Source: Rhodospirillales bacterium 24-66-33 (GTDB taxonomy: Bacteria > Pseudomonadota > Alphaproteobacteria > Reyranellales > Reyranellaceae). Taken from it: a stretch of 64,000 bases of DNA. The stretch spans positions 310,001-374,000 of the forward strand of contig NCHQ01000001.1 in the NCBI GenBank assembly GCA_002281855.1. Reading direction: 5' to 3'. Position numbers and translations under genes: made by a program. Of this stretch, positions 35,739-44,627 are shown one piece after another. Each line of letters starts with the position of its first letter. Position 1 is the first letter of the stretch. Below the pieces are notes generated by a model. That model worked only from the letters and a program-made list of their open reading frames with translations, made no database searches and had not been told where the DNA came from.

Positions 35739-37865
35739 ATGACCGAGACCGTCGCCGAGCCACGGTCTGTACGCTGGGGCCTGGCGGCAAAGCTCTTCGC
35801 GATCCTGCTGCTGCTGGGCGCGGTCGCGGTCATGATCACCGGCGTCCTGGGCTATATCCGCGCGCGCGAGGCGCTGGAGCGGGCGATCTTCGCCCAGCTC
35901 ACGGCGGCGCGCGAGACCAAGGCGCACCAGATCGAATCCTATTTTCTGACCGTGCGCCGCGAGATGCGGTTGCTGGCGGCGTCCAAGATGGTGGTGGACG
36001 CCACGCGTGGCTTTCGCGAAGCCGTCGACGAGTTCGACAAGAAGCCCGTGCCGCCCGAGGTGAAGGAGAGCGTTCACGGCTGGTACGATGGCCACTACAT
36101 GCCGATGGTACGCAAGCTGCTCGGGACGGATGTGCCTGCCACCGAATTCATGCCGACCAGCGCGGCCCCGTATTTCCTCCAAGACCTCTACATCGTCCGC
36201 AACCCGCACCCCGATGGGCGACGGGATCTCCTCGACGATGCCGGAGACGGCAGCGCCTACAGCAAGGTCCATGCGGTTTACCATCCGCTGATGCGGACCG
36301 CGGCCACCACTGTGGGGTTCGCGGATTTCATGATCGTCGATCCGCGCACCGGCCGGCTGATCTACACCGTCGACAAGGATGCTGACTTCGCCACCTCGCT
36401 GCGTGCGGGCCCCTATCGGCATTCCAACCTGGCCGCGGCGGCGGCCCGCTGCGCAACGGCGCCCGATCCGTCCGCCACCTGCCTCGAGGACTTCTCGGCC
36501 TACCTGCCGTCGGATGGCGTTCCCGAGGCCTTCATGGCCGCCCCGATCATCGACCAGGGTGTCGTGACGGGTGTGCTGATCGCGGAACTCTCGGTCGACG
36601 AGATCGACGCCATCGTCACCGGTGGACGTCGCTGGCGCAACGAGGGCTTTGGGGCCACCGGCGAGGCTTATCTTGTCGGTCCCGACTTCATGGTTCGCTC
36701 GAGCGGCCGCAATTTCTTCGAGAATCCCGCAATCTATTTTTCCGATCTGAAGGCCGGGGGCGCCTCCGATGAGGACATCGCCGCCATCAAGCGCTACGGC
36801 TCGCCCATCCTGCACCAGCATGCGGATACCGCAGCGACGCGCGCCGCGGTCGGCGGCGTCGATGGGGTGGGTGAAATTTCCGGCTATCGCGGTGTTCCCA
36901 CCCTCGCGTCGTGGGGACCTGTCCGGGTTTCCGGCATCAAATGGGGCCTGGTCGCCAAGATCGACAGTTCGGAAGCGTTCGAGCCGGTGTACCGACTGGA
37001 ACGCGACCTGCTGATCGTAGGGGCGATCGCTTTCTTTGTCGTGGTGGTGACGGGGGCCTGGCTCTCGCGGTCGCTGCTCGGGCCCTTGCGCGAACTCACA
37101 GCGGGCGTACGACGCTTCGCGGCCGGCGATCTCGAGGCGCATGTACCGGTGCGGACGCGCGACGAGATCGGCCAGCTCTGCCTCGCCTTCAACGGCATGA
37201 TCGACGACATCAACCAGAAGAACGTCGTCATCGAGACGAAGAACCGCGAGAACGAGGAACTGCTGCTCAACGTGCTGCCGGCGCCGATCGCCAATCGCCT
37301 GCGTGGGGGGGAGAAGGGCATCGCCGACGGCTTCGCCGAGGTCACCGTGTCATTTGCCGATCTGGTGGGATTCACGGCGCTGTCGTCGGAAATGCCGCCG
37401 GCCGAGGTGGTCACCCTGCTGAACGGACTGTTCACCCGCTTCGACGTCGCGGCGAGCGAGTTGGGCATCGAGAAGATCAAGACCGTGGGCGACGCCTACA
37501 TGGCGGTGTGCGGCCTGCCGGTCCCCGTGCCCAACCATGCCGAGCGGATGGTGCGCATGGCGATCCGGATGGTGCACATCACGCGCGAACACGCGATGGA
37601 ATATGGCGTGTCGATGAAGCTGCGCGTCGGCATCAACAGCGGTCCGGTCGTGGCCGGTGTCATCGGCAAGAGCAAGTACATCTACGACCTCTGGGGCGAT
37701 ACGGTGAACCTGGCGAGCCGCATGGAATCCGGCGGCATTCCCGACTCCGTGCAGGTCACGCGGCCGGTCTACGAGAAGCTCAAGGACCAGTTCGTCTTCG
37801 AATCGCGCGGCGAGATCGAGGTCAAGGGCAAGGGCCACGTCGAAGCCTGGGTGCTGAGGCTCTGA
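35739..37865 (+). CDS. Membrane-bound class III adenylate cyclase with large periplasmic sensor
   Basis: A 708-residue receptor cyclase. Segment 1 is about 17-40, a periplasmic Cache-like domain of roughly 380 residues follows, then segment 2 (LLIVGAIAFFVVVVTGAWLS), a HAMP-type linker (GPLRELTAGVRRFAAGDLEA) and a C-terminal cyclase domain from about 535. Catalytic residues are complete: metal Asp541 and Asp585, substrate-specifying Lys581 and Asp650 (adenine rather than guanine), transition-state Asn657 and Arg661. It should make cAMP in response to a periplasmic ligand. It lies nine bases after the RraA-like gene and so may belong to the transporter operon. Confidence 0.92.
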   Translation: MTETVAEPRSVRWGLAAKLFAILLLLGAVAVMITGVLGYIRAREALERAIFAQLTAARETKAHQIESYFLTVRREMRLLAASKMVVDATRGFREAVDEFDKKPVPPEVKESVHGWYDGHYMPMVRKLLGTDVPATEFMPTSAAPYFLQDLYIVRNPHPDGRRDLLDDAGDGSAYSKVHAVYHPLMRTAATTVGFADFMIVDPRTGRLIYTVDKDADFATSLRAGPYRHSNLAAAAARCATAPDPSATCLEDFSAYLPSDGVPEAFMAAPIIDQGVVTGVLIAELSVDEIDAIVTGGRRWRNEGFGATGEAYLVGPDFMVRSSGRNFFENPAIYFSDLKAGGASDEDIAAIKRYGSPILHQHADTAATRAAVGGVDGVGEISGYRGVPTLASWGPVRVSGIKWGLVAKIDSSEAFEPVYRLERDLLIVGAIAFFVVVVTGAWLSRSLLGPLRELTAGVRRFAAGDLEAHVPVRTRDEIGQLCLAFNGMIDDINQKNVVIETKNRENEELLLNVLPAPIANRLRGGEKGIADGFAEVTVSFADLVGFTALSSEMPPAEVVTLLNGLFTRFDVAASELGIEKIKTVGDAYMAVCGLPVPVPNHAERMVRMAIRMVHITREHAMEYGVSMKLRVGINSGPVVAGVIGKSKYIYDLWGDTVNLASRMESGGIPDSVQVTRPVYEKLKDQFVFESRGEIEVKGKGHVEAWVLRL

Positions 37866-37869
37866 GGCT

Positions 37870-38499
37870 TCAGCCGAGACCGAAGCTCAGCTTGATGGCG
37901 ATGACGAGTCCGGTGACGGCGATGCTCGACAGGATGAGGCCGAAGACCCGGCTCACGATCTCGATGCCGGGTTTGCCGAGCAGGCGGACGAGGGTTCCCG
38001 CCAGGGCATAGGACACGAAGAGAAGCGAGAGGCAGAGTGCCAGGATCGCCGTCGTCGTGACCTGCTCGCCGAACGAGCGCACAGTGTTGTCGGTCAGTAG
38101 CACGACCGTGAGGATCGCGCCTGCGCCGGCGATTCCGGGAACGGCGAGGGGAAACACGGCGCGTTGCAGCGGAGTCGCATCGGGCGGCAGGGAGGCGGCT
38201 TCCTCGGTCACCTTGCCCAGCACCATCTTCAGCCCGAACAGCAACAGGATCAGCGAACCTGCAAGCTGAAACGACGCCATCGGTATGTGGAGCGCCGACA
38301 GAAGCGGTCGGCCGACCAGGATGAAGAAGAGCATGATCAGGAATGCGACCCCCACCGCATAGGCCGCGACCAGCAGCGCCTGTCGCCGCGGCAGCCCGGC
38401 CGTGACCATCAGGAAGATCGGCACGGTGGCCACCGGATCGAGGATCACGATCAGGGTGACGAACTCGTAGAAGAAGTGGTTGAGGAATGTCGGAGCCAC
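37870..38499 (-). CDS. MarC-family integral membrane protein
   Basis: A 209-residue protein with six likely helices. It shows FVTLIVILDPVATVPIFLMV, FQLAGSLILLLFGLKMVLGK and the loop PLAVPGIAGAGAILTVVLLT, all typical of MarC/YhgN (UPF0056). The function of the family is not established; the old link with antibiotic resistance is not supported. Convergent with the cyclase gene (five-base gap). The 185 bases to its right hold no gene. Confidence 0.92.
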   Translation of the reverse strand: MAPTFLNHFFYEFVTLIVILDPVATVPIFLMVTAGLPRRQALLVAAYAVGVAFLIMLFFILVGRPLLSALHIPMASFQLAGSLILLLFGLKMVLGKVTEEAASLPPDATPLQRAVFPLAVPGIAGAGAILTVVLLTDNTVRSFGEQVTTTAILALCLSLLFVSYALAGTLVRLLGKPGIEIVSRVFGLILSSIAVTGLVIAIKLSFGLG

Positions 38500-38684
38500 G
38501 AGGGTGCCCTTTGCTGTTGCCCCGCCGAAGGCGAGGGTTCCGCTGAGGATCGAAGAGCGATCACTGCCCTCGAGAACGCTCGGGCCCCTGCCGGGTGAAC
38601 CGCTTGCAACGTAGTTGCGCGAGTCTAGGTCACGCGCTCCCGATCAAGAAGCGCAAAAGCGCTCTTGAACGGGCAGCCCGTTGG

Positions 38685-39662
38685 TCACTCCGATGTCCTG
38701 GGGGACGGACCCTCGACGATCGCGACGTGGCTTCCTTCGGTCAGTTGCTCCTGCCCGTCCGTCACGATCACGTCGCCGGGCCGAAGTCCCTCGCGGACGA
38801 CCACGAAATCATCGGTGACGAGTCCCAGGGTGAGCGGGCGGACGTGAGCTGTTTCGTGCCTCGTGACCATGTAGGCGTAGTAGCCTGCGGAGGATCGCCG
38901 GACCGCGGCCAGAGGTATGGCAAGGGCGGTGCGTGTCGCATTTGCGGGAACCAGCACGTCGACACGCATGCCGGGGGTCAATGCGTGATCCGTATTCGCG
39001 AACGTGGCCACCAGCTTACCCTTATCCGCCCCCTGTTGGGGCTTCAGGTCGCCGCGCCGCAGTTGACCTTCGGCAAGGGCATGTACCTTGTCGTGACCAT
39101 AGGCCCTCACCGGAAGGTTGCCCTGCAGCAGCTTCTCCCGCACCGCGCGAAGCATCGTCTCCGGCAGGGCGAAGACGACGGAAATGGGATCGGTGCGGCT
39201 GATGGTGACGATGCCTGTCTGGTCGCCGGGAGAAACCCTGTCTCCCACACGCCGGAGTGCTCCTCCCACCATGCCCGACGCGGGCGCGCGAACTTCGGTG
39301 GCGTCCTGGTCCCGTCGAGCCTGATCGGCGCGCGGCTCGACACGCGCGAGAAGGTCACCCGCCACCACCCGGTGGCCCGCCGTGAAGTCGATCTCCGTGA
39401 GGTTGCCGCCGACCGCGCTCCGAACGACGGTGGTCCTGCTGGCGACGGCCGTGCCGACGCTCTCCAGATAGACAGGCACGGTCCGCAGGGCCGCCGACGC
39501 CGTGACGACGGGCATCGGAGTCTCGTTTGGCCCCCCGGACTGTGGGCTCGGCACTTGCGCGCGGGTTGGGCTCGTCATGGCGATCGCGCAGGCAGAGGCG
39601 AGCGCTGCGACCTGTATCGCCGCTGTCTTTCGCCCGAAGGGACGGAGAAGTTTCAGACACAT
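38685..39662 (-). CDS. RND-type periplasmic adaptor (membrane-fusion protein) lacking the helical hairpin
   Basis: A 325-residue MdtA-like adaptor from the ATG at 39662, with GGGAGGCTGCACC upstream. An N-terminal signal or anchor precedes LESVGTAVASRTTVVRSAVG, the first lipoyl half GHRVVAGDLLARVEP and the second half EVRAPASGMVGG. In MdtA/AcrA the two halves are separated by a coiled-coil hairpin of some 60-90 residues; here only about 15 residues (RADQARRDQDAT) remain. The barrel and proximal domains are otherwise in order (RTDPISVVFALPETML, DVIVTDGQEQLTEGSHVAIV). No RND pump gene is adjacent. It may be a decayed or pump-independent adaptor. Confidence 0.85.
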   Translation of the reverse strand: MCLKLLRPFGRKTAAIQVAALASACAIAMTSPTRAQVPSPQSGGPNETPMPVVTASAALRTVPVYLESVGTAVASRTTVVRSAVGGNLTEIDFTAGHRVVAGDLLARVEPRADQARRDQDATEVRAPASGMVGGALRRVGDRVSPGDQTGIVTISRTDPISVVFALPETMLRAVREKLLQGNLPVRAYGHDKVHALAEGQLRRGDLKPQQGADKGKLVATFANTDHALTPGMRVDVLVPANATRTALAIPLAAVRRSSAGYYAYMVTRHETAHVRPLTLGLVTDDFVVVREGLRPGDVIVTDGQEQLTEGSHVAIVEGPSPRTSE

Positions 39663-39788
39663 GGTGCAGCCTCCCGATATCAGCTTGACGCTGCGTACCG
39701 CGTTCGGCGATCGGATGTGCATCGCCCGTAAGGTTGGCGGTCCTGCGCGTTCGTGTGGCCGGCCCATACCTTGGTTTAGTGCGGACGA

Positions 39789-40717
39789 TCAGCCCGCTTC
39801 GTGCCCCTTCTTCTTCCTGCCGAGTTCGCGGGCCAGCGCGATGAAGGCCTTGAGGGCAGCCGATGGATTGCGCCGGCCGGGATAGTAGAGGCAGAGATCG
39901 GCGATGGGCGGCGTCCAGTCGTCGAGAACACGCACGAGGCGCCGGGCTTCGATGTCGTCACGCACATCCTGCTCGAGGAAGTAGCCAATACCGAGACCTT
40001 CCAGGACGGCGACGCGGGCGAGGCTCGCTTCGTCCAGCGTGATCGGACCCGTCACCTCGATCTGGACCGTCTCGCCGCGCTTCTCGAAGTGCCATCTGAA
40101 CACCGCCCCGTTGGGCAGACGGGTCCGCACGCAGGGATACCGCGCGAGATCCGTCGGCACGCGCGGCTTTCCATGCTGCTTGAAATAGGCGGGCGAGGCG
40201 ACGACGGCATGGCGCTGCGGCCGGCCGAGGGGCACGGCGATCATGTCGGCGGGCACGAGGTCGCCCGGCGCAGGCCGAGATCGAAGCCGTCGGCGACGAT
40301 GTCGACCAGCCGGCCCTCGGTCACGAGATCCACGTGCACCTCCCGATGGCGGCGCAGAAACGCGAGAACGAGCGGGGAGATGATCTCACGGGCGCCAGCG
40401 GCGAAGGCATTGATGCGCAGTGTCCCGGAAGGGGTTGCCTGCCGGGAGCGGGCGGCGTCGAGGGCGCCATGAATGTCGCGCAGGGCCGGGCCCACCTGTT
40501 CGACGAAGGCGCGGCCCGCATCGGTCAGGGAAACGCTGCGCGTCGTCCGGTTGAACAGGCGCACGCCCACGCGCGCCTCCAGCTTCGCGACGGCATTGCT
40601 CAGCCCCGTCGTCGACATGCCGAGCCCCTGCGCGGCGGCGCGGAACGAGCCCGCGCGCGCAATCGCGACCACGGCGTCGAGTTCATTGAGCAGCAGGCGC
40701 GACATACGATTATCCAT
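39789..40717 (-). pseudogene. LysR-family regulator split by a frameshift
   Basis: Two overlapping frames add up to one LTTR. The first (40717 down to 40241) has the DNA-binding domain [20 protein letters not shown] with [20 protein letters not shown], then runs to [11 protein letters not shown] before going out of frame. The second (from about 40256 down to 39789) resumes with [20 protein letters not shown] and continues to a normal C terminus. At the junction the usual [12 protein letters not shown] is broken; a single missing base near 40265 explains it. Either a real inactivation or a sequencing error. Divergent from the NTF2-like/SDR pair at 40814. Confidence 0.85.
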
Positions 40718-40722
40718 AATTA

Positions 40723-40739
40723 CGGGACAAGACGTCCCG
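40723..40739. promoter_or_regulatory. Candidate operator beside the frameshifted LysR gene
   Basis: CGGGAC (40723-40728) and GTCCCG (40734-40739) form an inverted repeat with a five-base spacer in the 96-base gap between the LysR gene and the divergent NTF2-like gene. Placement fits an LTTR site, though the T-N11-A form is not clear. Confidence 0.4.
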
Positions 40740-40813
40740 GTTTGTCCCTCTTATCGGGATGCCTGTCCACGCGTACATCGTAGGCCGCGGGACACATTCA
40801 GGAGGGAAAGACC

Positions 40814-41137
40814 ATGAAGCTGCCAGCGCCCCTGGAGGCTTACTTCGCGGCTGACAAAGCCGGCGGCGACGCCGCGCCGCTTTCCGCCTTCGCGCCCGAT
40901 GGCGTCGTGACGGACGAAGGCCGGACGCATGTCGGTCATGACGCCATCGCAGCCTGGTGGCGCGCCGCCAAGGCGCAGTACGGTCATGCGGCCGAGCCGC
41001 GCGAGGTCGCGGAGGAGGCGGGACTGACCGTGGTCCGCGCCCAGGTGACCGGGCGCTTTCCGGGCAGCCCGGCGATGCTGACGTTCGCCTTCCGGATCGC
41101 CGGGGGAAAGATCGCGGCGTTGAGGATCGGCGCATGA
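40814..41137 (+). CDS. NTF2-like (SnoaL-type) small protein
   Basis: A 107-residue protein with the cone-shaped NTF2 fold pattern: [52 protein letters not shown], then strands to [17 protein letters not shown]. Relatives are small isomerases, cyclases or accessory proteins. GGAGGGAAAGACC precedes the ATG. It overlaps the SDR by four bases, so the two act together. Expected target of the divergent (now broken) LysR regulator. Confidence 0.85.
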   Translation: MKLPAPLEAYFAADKAGGDAAPLSAFAPDGVVTDEGRTHVGHDAIAAWWRAAKAQYGHAAEPREVAEEAGLTVVRAQVTGRFPGSPAMLTFAFRIAGGKIAALRIGA

Positions 41138-41913
41138 GCGGCTTTCTTGATCTCGAAGGCAGGACCGCCCTGGTGACGTCGGGCACTCGCGGCGCCGGCG
41201 CAGCGACGGTCGCGCTCTTGCGGGACCTCGGCGCGCGTGTCCTCACGACGGCGCGATCGCGTCCCGAGGCGCTGTCCGCATCCGGGTTCGTCGCCGCGGA
41301 TCTCACCACGGCCGAGGGCTGCGCCGACCTGGCCGCCGCGGCGCGCCAACGGCTCGGCGACATCGATATCCTCGTCCACATGCTCGGCGGCTCCTCGGCG
41401 CCGGCCGGCGGCTTCGCGGCGCTGGGCGACGCCGAGTGGAAGAGCGAGCTTGAGCTCAATCTGATGCCGGCCGTGCGGCTGGACCGCGCGCTCGTACCCG
41501 GCATGGTCGAGCGGGGCCGCGGCGTCGTCATCCATGTCGGCTCGATCCAGAGCCGGCTGCCGCTGCCGGAGTCGACGACCGCCTATGCCGCCGCCAAGGC
41601 GGCGCTGTCCACCTACAGCAAGAGCCTCTCCAAGGAGGTCTCGCCCCGGGGCGTGCGCGTCGTGCGCGTGCAGCCGGGCTGGATCGAAACCGAAGCCGCG
41701 GTCCGGCTCACGGAACGGATCGCACTGGACGCCGGGGTCGACAGCGCGGGCGGCCGGGAGATCGTCATGCGGGCGCTGGGCGGCATTCCGATCGGCCGGC
41801 CTTCGAGCCCGGCGGAGGTCGCGAATCTCATCGCCTTCCTCGCCTCGGATCGCGCCGCGACCATTACCGGCGCGGAGTACGTGATCGACGGCGGCACGAT
41901 TCCGACCGCGTGA
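41134..41913 (+). CDS. Short-chain dehydrogenase/reductase
   Basis: A 259-residue SDR. The cofactor loop is TSGTRGAG, a slight variant of TGxxxGxG with Ser in place of the first Gly. The active site has [20 protein letters not shown] with Tyr-x-x-x-Lys in YAAAK, and the C-terminal [20 protein letters not shown] is typical. [18 protein letters not shown] follows the SDR pattern seen in oxidoreductases for small hydroxy compounds. Coupled to the NTF2-like gene by ATGA. Confidence 0.9.
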   Translation: MSGFLDLEGRTALVTSGTRGAGAATVALLRDLGARVLTTARSRPEALSASGFVAADLTTAEGCADLAAAARQRLGDIDILVHMLGGSSAPAGGFAALGDAEWKSELELNLMPAVRLDRALVPGMVERGRGVVIHVGSIQSRLPLPESTTAYAAAKAALSTYSKSLSKEVSPRGVRVVRVQPGWIETEAAVRLTERIALDAGVDSAGGREIVMRALGGIPIGRPSSPAEVANLIAFLASDRAATITGAEYVIDGGTIPTA

Positions 41914-41931
41914 GAGGTTAGCGGGACGCTT

Positions 41932-42411
41932 CTATCGGCCCGACAGGTTCCAGCCGCCGATCCTGGCGTAGATCGCGTCGCGCAGGCGACGGACATGGGT
42001 GTTCAGGGCCGCCAGTCGCGGCGCGGTCTCTCCGGAAACCGAAAGCAGCGCCTCGCCCAGGCAGCCGGCCCGGGCGCGCAAGGCCCGGCCCGGTTCGGTG
42101 AGCTCCACCAGCACCTGCCGCTCGTTCTCGGGATTGCGGGTCCGGCGCACCAGTCCCGCCTCTTCCAGGCGCTTCAGCAGCGGCGTCAGCGTGCTCGACT
42201 CGAGCCCGAGCTGGTCGGCGATGACCCCGACGGCGCGGCGGTCTTCGCTCCAGAGAACGTTGAGCACGAGATACTGCGGATAGGTCAGCCCCAGCCCGTC
42301 CAGGAGCGGTTTGTAGGCGCGCTGGATCGCCATGTTCGCCGAATAGATCGAATAGCAGAGCTGATCCTCGAGAGGGACCGGCGTGCCGGTCCCGTTCTTC
42401 GCCTTCTTCAC
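41932..42411 (-). CDS. OhrR-like MarR-family regulator
   Basis: A 159-residue MarR protein very like OhrR. It has LEDQLCYSIYSANMAIQRAY with the peroxide-sensing Cys19, LGLTYPQYLVLNVLWSEDRR, VIADQLGLESSTLTPLLKRL as the recognition helix, and EEAGLVRRTRNPENERQVLV as the wing. A second cysteine at 117 could make it a two-cysteine sensor. Unlike typical ohrR, its divergent neighbour is a GMC oxidoreductase rather than ohr. Two copies of a palindrome lie in the shared intergenic region. Confidence 0.9.
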   Translation of the reverse strand: MKKAKNGTGTPVPLEDQLCYSIYSANMAIQRAYKPLLDGLGLTYPQYLVLNVLWSEDRRAVGVIADQLGLESSTLTPLLKRLEEAGLVRRTRNPENERQVLVELTEPGRALRARAGCLGEALLSVSGETAPRLAALNTHVRRLRDAIYARIGGWNLSGR

Positions 42412-42465
42412 GTTCGCCTCCTGCCCTCGCCGGCACCATCGCCCGGAGTTTAGCCGGGAAAATCA

Positions 42466-42540
42466 TATCGCGATAATTGTTTCGGTTGACGAGGTCGGCC
42501 ATCGACACCATCTGAACGATATCGCGATAATAGATATCGT
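42466..42540. promoter_or_regulatory. Paired MarR/OhrR operators between divergent marR and GMC oxidoreductase genes
   Basis: The palindrome TATCGCGATA occurs at 42466-42475 and again at 42520-42529, both followed by AT (shared 12-mer TATCGCGATAAT), 54 bases apart or about five helical turns. The second copy overlaps a wider inverted repeat, ACGATATC (42516-42523) and GATATCGT (42533-42540). The region is AT-rich and should also hold both promoters. Confidence 0.78.
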
Positions 42541-42566
42541 GACATATTAAGCCCAGGAGCCGACTC

Positions 42567-44174
42567 ATGAACGACTATGATGCTTCAGATTCCGCCCGGC
42601 GCGGGCGGGAGAACCAGGCGCGGCTGACGGCGGCGCTTCGGCCCGGCTACGACTTCATCGTGTGCGGCGCCGGCTCCTCCGGGTCGGTGATCGCGCGGCG
42701 GCTGGCCGAGAATGCCGACGTCCAGGTCCTGCTGCTCGAGGCGGGCGGCAGCGACGATGCCGAAGCCGTGCTCAACCCGGCCCTGTGGCCGACCAATCTC
42801 GGCGGCGAACGCGACTGGGGATTCCGGGCCGAACCCAACCCTCATCTCAACGGCCGCGAGATCCCGATGTCCATGGGCAAGGGGCTGGGCGGCGGGTCGA
42901 GCATCAATGTGATGGTCTGGGCCCGTGGACATAAGAGCGACTGGGAGTTCTTCGCGTCGGAGGCGGGCGATGCGCGCTGGGGCTACGAGAACGTGCTCGG
43001 AATCTATCGCCGGATCGAGGACTGGAAAGGCAATCCCGACCCCGCGTATCGCGGCACCGGAGGGCCGGTCTGGGTGCAGCCCGCTGCCTCGCCGAGCCCG
43101 CTCGCGCTCGCGATGCTCGACGCCGCGCGCGAACTCGACATCCCCGTGTTCGACCATCCCAACGGGCGCATGATGGACCAGGAGGGCGGCGCGGCGATCA
43201 CCGACATGCTGGTGCGCGACGGGCGGCGCCAGTCGCTGTACCGCGCCTATGTCCATCCCTGGCTCGATCGCGCGAACCTGACCGTGCTCACCGGCGCGCT
43301 CGTGCAGCGGGTGGTCTTCCAGGGCACGCGAGCGATCGGGGTCGAACTCGTGCAGGGCGGACGGACGATGACCATCGGTGCGCGGACGGAAGTCGTGCTG
43401 TCGCTCGGTGCGATTCAGACACCCAAGGTCCTGATGCATTCGGGGATCGGCGAGCGTCGCGAGCTGGAGCGCTTCGGCATCCCGGTCGTGCAGAACCTGC
43501 CGGGGGTCGGGCGCAACCTGCAGGACCATGTGTCCTTCGGCTGTACCTGGGCCCTGTCGGAGCCTCTGGCGCCCCGCAACAGCGGCAGCGAGGCGACGAT
43601 GTACTGGAAGAGCCGGCCCGACCTCGACGCGCCCGACCTGCTATTCTGCCAGGTCGAGTTCCCGGTGCCCAGCGAGCGCACGGCGCTGCGCGGCGTGCCG
43701 GCCCACGGCTGGACGATGTTCGCAGGCCTCGCCCACCCCGAGAGCCGGGGACGCCTGCGCCTGCAGAGCGCCGATCCGACCGCGGCGCTGGCGATCGACG
43801 CGAACTTCCTGTCGGGCGCTAGGGACATGACGGCGGCCTCGTCCTGTATCGAGCTCTGCCGCGCCCTGGGCAACGCCCAGGCCTTCCGTCCCTTCGTCAC
43901 CAGCGAAGCCATGCCGGGCGAGGTGAAGGGCGAGGACCTCGACGCCTACATCCGCGACGCGGCCGTTACCTACTGGCACCAGAGCGGCACGGCCCGGATG
44001 GGGCGGGACGACATGTCGGTCGTGGACGCGACGCTGCGTGTCTACGGCGTAAGCGGGCTGCGGGTGGCCGACGGCTCGATCATGCCGCGGGTCACCACCG
44101 GCAACACCCAGGCCCCCTGCGCCATCATCGGCGAACGCGCCGCCGAGATGATGCGCGAGGACCACGGTCTCTGA
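42567..44174 (+). CDS. GMC-family FAD-dependent oxidoreductase
   Basis: A 535-residue flavoprotein. FAD binding by GAGSSGS (34-40) and LLLEAGGSDD, the GMC signature GKGLGGGSSINVMVWARGH, the second GMC motif LSLGAIQTPKVLMHSGIG, catalytic His471 in YWHQSGTARMG and Asn513 in TTGNTQAP. It resembles choline dehydrogenase and alcohol dehydrogenases acting on a primary alcohol. CCAGGAGCC precedes the ATG. Under apparent control of the divergent OhrR-like regulator. Followed by a hairpin (44186-44209). Confidence 0.92.
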   Translation: MNDYDASDSARRGRENQARLTAALRPGYDFIVCGAGSSGSVIARRLAENADVQVLLLEAGGSDDAEAVLNPALWPTNLGGERDWGFRAEPNPHLNGREIPMSMGKGLGGGSSINVMVWARGHKSDWEFFASEAGDARWGYENVLGIYRRIEDWKGNPDPAYRGTGGPVWVQPAASPSPLALAMLDAARELDIPVFDHPNGRMMDQEGGAAITDMLVRDGRRQSLYRAYVHPWLDRANLTVLTGALVQRVVFQGTRAIGVELVQGGRTMTIGARTEVVLSLGAIQTPKVLMHSGIGERRELERFGIPVVQNLPGVGRNLQDHVSFGCTWALSEPLAPRNSGSEATMYWKSRPDLDAPDLLFCQVEFPVPSERTALRGVPAHGWTMFAGLAHPESRGRLRLQSADPTAALAIDANFLSGARDMTAASSCIELCRALGNAQAFRPFVTSEAMPGEVKGEDLDAYIRDAAVTYWHQSGTARMGRDDMSVVDATLRVYGVSGLRVADGSIMPRVTTGNTQAPCAIIGERAAEMMREDHGL

Positions 44175-44185
44175 TCTGCCGCTGT

Positions 44186-44209
44186 GCCGGGGCCCTGCGG
44201 GGCCCCGGC
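44186..44209 (+). terminator. GC hairpin after the GMC oxidoreductase gene
   Basis: Perfect 9-bp stem GCCGGGGCC (44186-44194) and GGCCCCGGC (44201-44209) with a six-base loop, 12 bases after the stop codon; no T-run follows. Confidence 0.55.
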
Positions 44210-44359
44210 GTCGCTGGCCGTCCTCGCCACCCGGGGCACTGTACCACCCGCATGCCGATTTCAATGAACCGCGCGCTTGTTGTTAGGCGGGGGCTTCAAC
44301 AAGACGCTTTCCCCACGTTCCCGAGTGGAATCTTCTCAGTTCAAGCGTCTGGAACACGA

Positions 44360-44404
44360 TGGCGGACCCGGCGAGAGTCGAACTCACGACCTCTGCCTAC
44401 GGAG
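44360..44404 (-). repeat. Partial copy of the tRNA-Arg 3' half (candidate attachment site)
   Basis: These 45 bases match 45907-45951 with two mismatches. They reproduce the tRNA from CCA through the acceptor 3' strand, T-arm and variable region to the anticodon loop, including the CCG anticodon, on the same strand. The sequence to the right no longer matches any D-arm or 5' acceptor strand, so it is not a functional tRNA. A copy of a tRNA 3' end placed beyond the 3' end of the intact gene is the footprint left by tRNA-directed integration. Confidence 0.82.
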
Positions 44405-44627
44405 TGTCGGCTTGAGCCGCACGCCAAGGTCCCATAAACTGGATAAACAAGGACGCATGCCGAGCGATTTTCAACGAATGACGGGACATCCCCGCACAGA
44501 CAGGCTCCTTCTTCGAGGTGCCCTAATGTCATTGACGTCCTTAGACAACTGGAATGAAGGCCCGGGGGGCGCAAGTGGCTGACTTGCTGTTCAGAACGTA
44601 GGCGCCCCTGTTCCCAATGCCGTCGAT

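Noticed and set aside
34848..37142. 764-residue minus-strand frame opposite the cyclase and RraA-like genes
   Set aside because: His/Asp/Gly-rich shadow composition, no ribosome site, and strong family matches on the plus strand.
38641..38684. Short hairpins AACGGGC/GCCCGTT and AAGCGC/GCGCT after the membrane-fusion gene
   Set aside because: Stems are short or bulged, with no clean T-tract; not listed as a terminator.
40241..40717. A stand-alone 158-residue DNA-binding protein
   Set aside because: It is the N-terminal half of the frameshifted LysR gene rather than a separate regulator.
44277..44582. A 101-residue open frame containing GPGESRTHDLCLRS, and a similar one at 45730-45972 with TRRDSNSRPLPSEG
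   Set aside because: These peptides are the translation of tRNA-Arg sequence on the wrong strand, a common false ORF.
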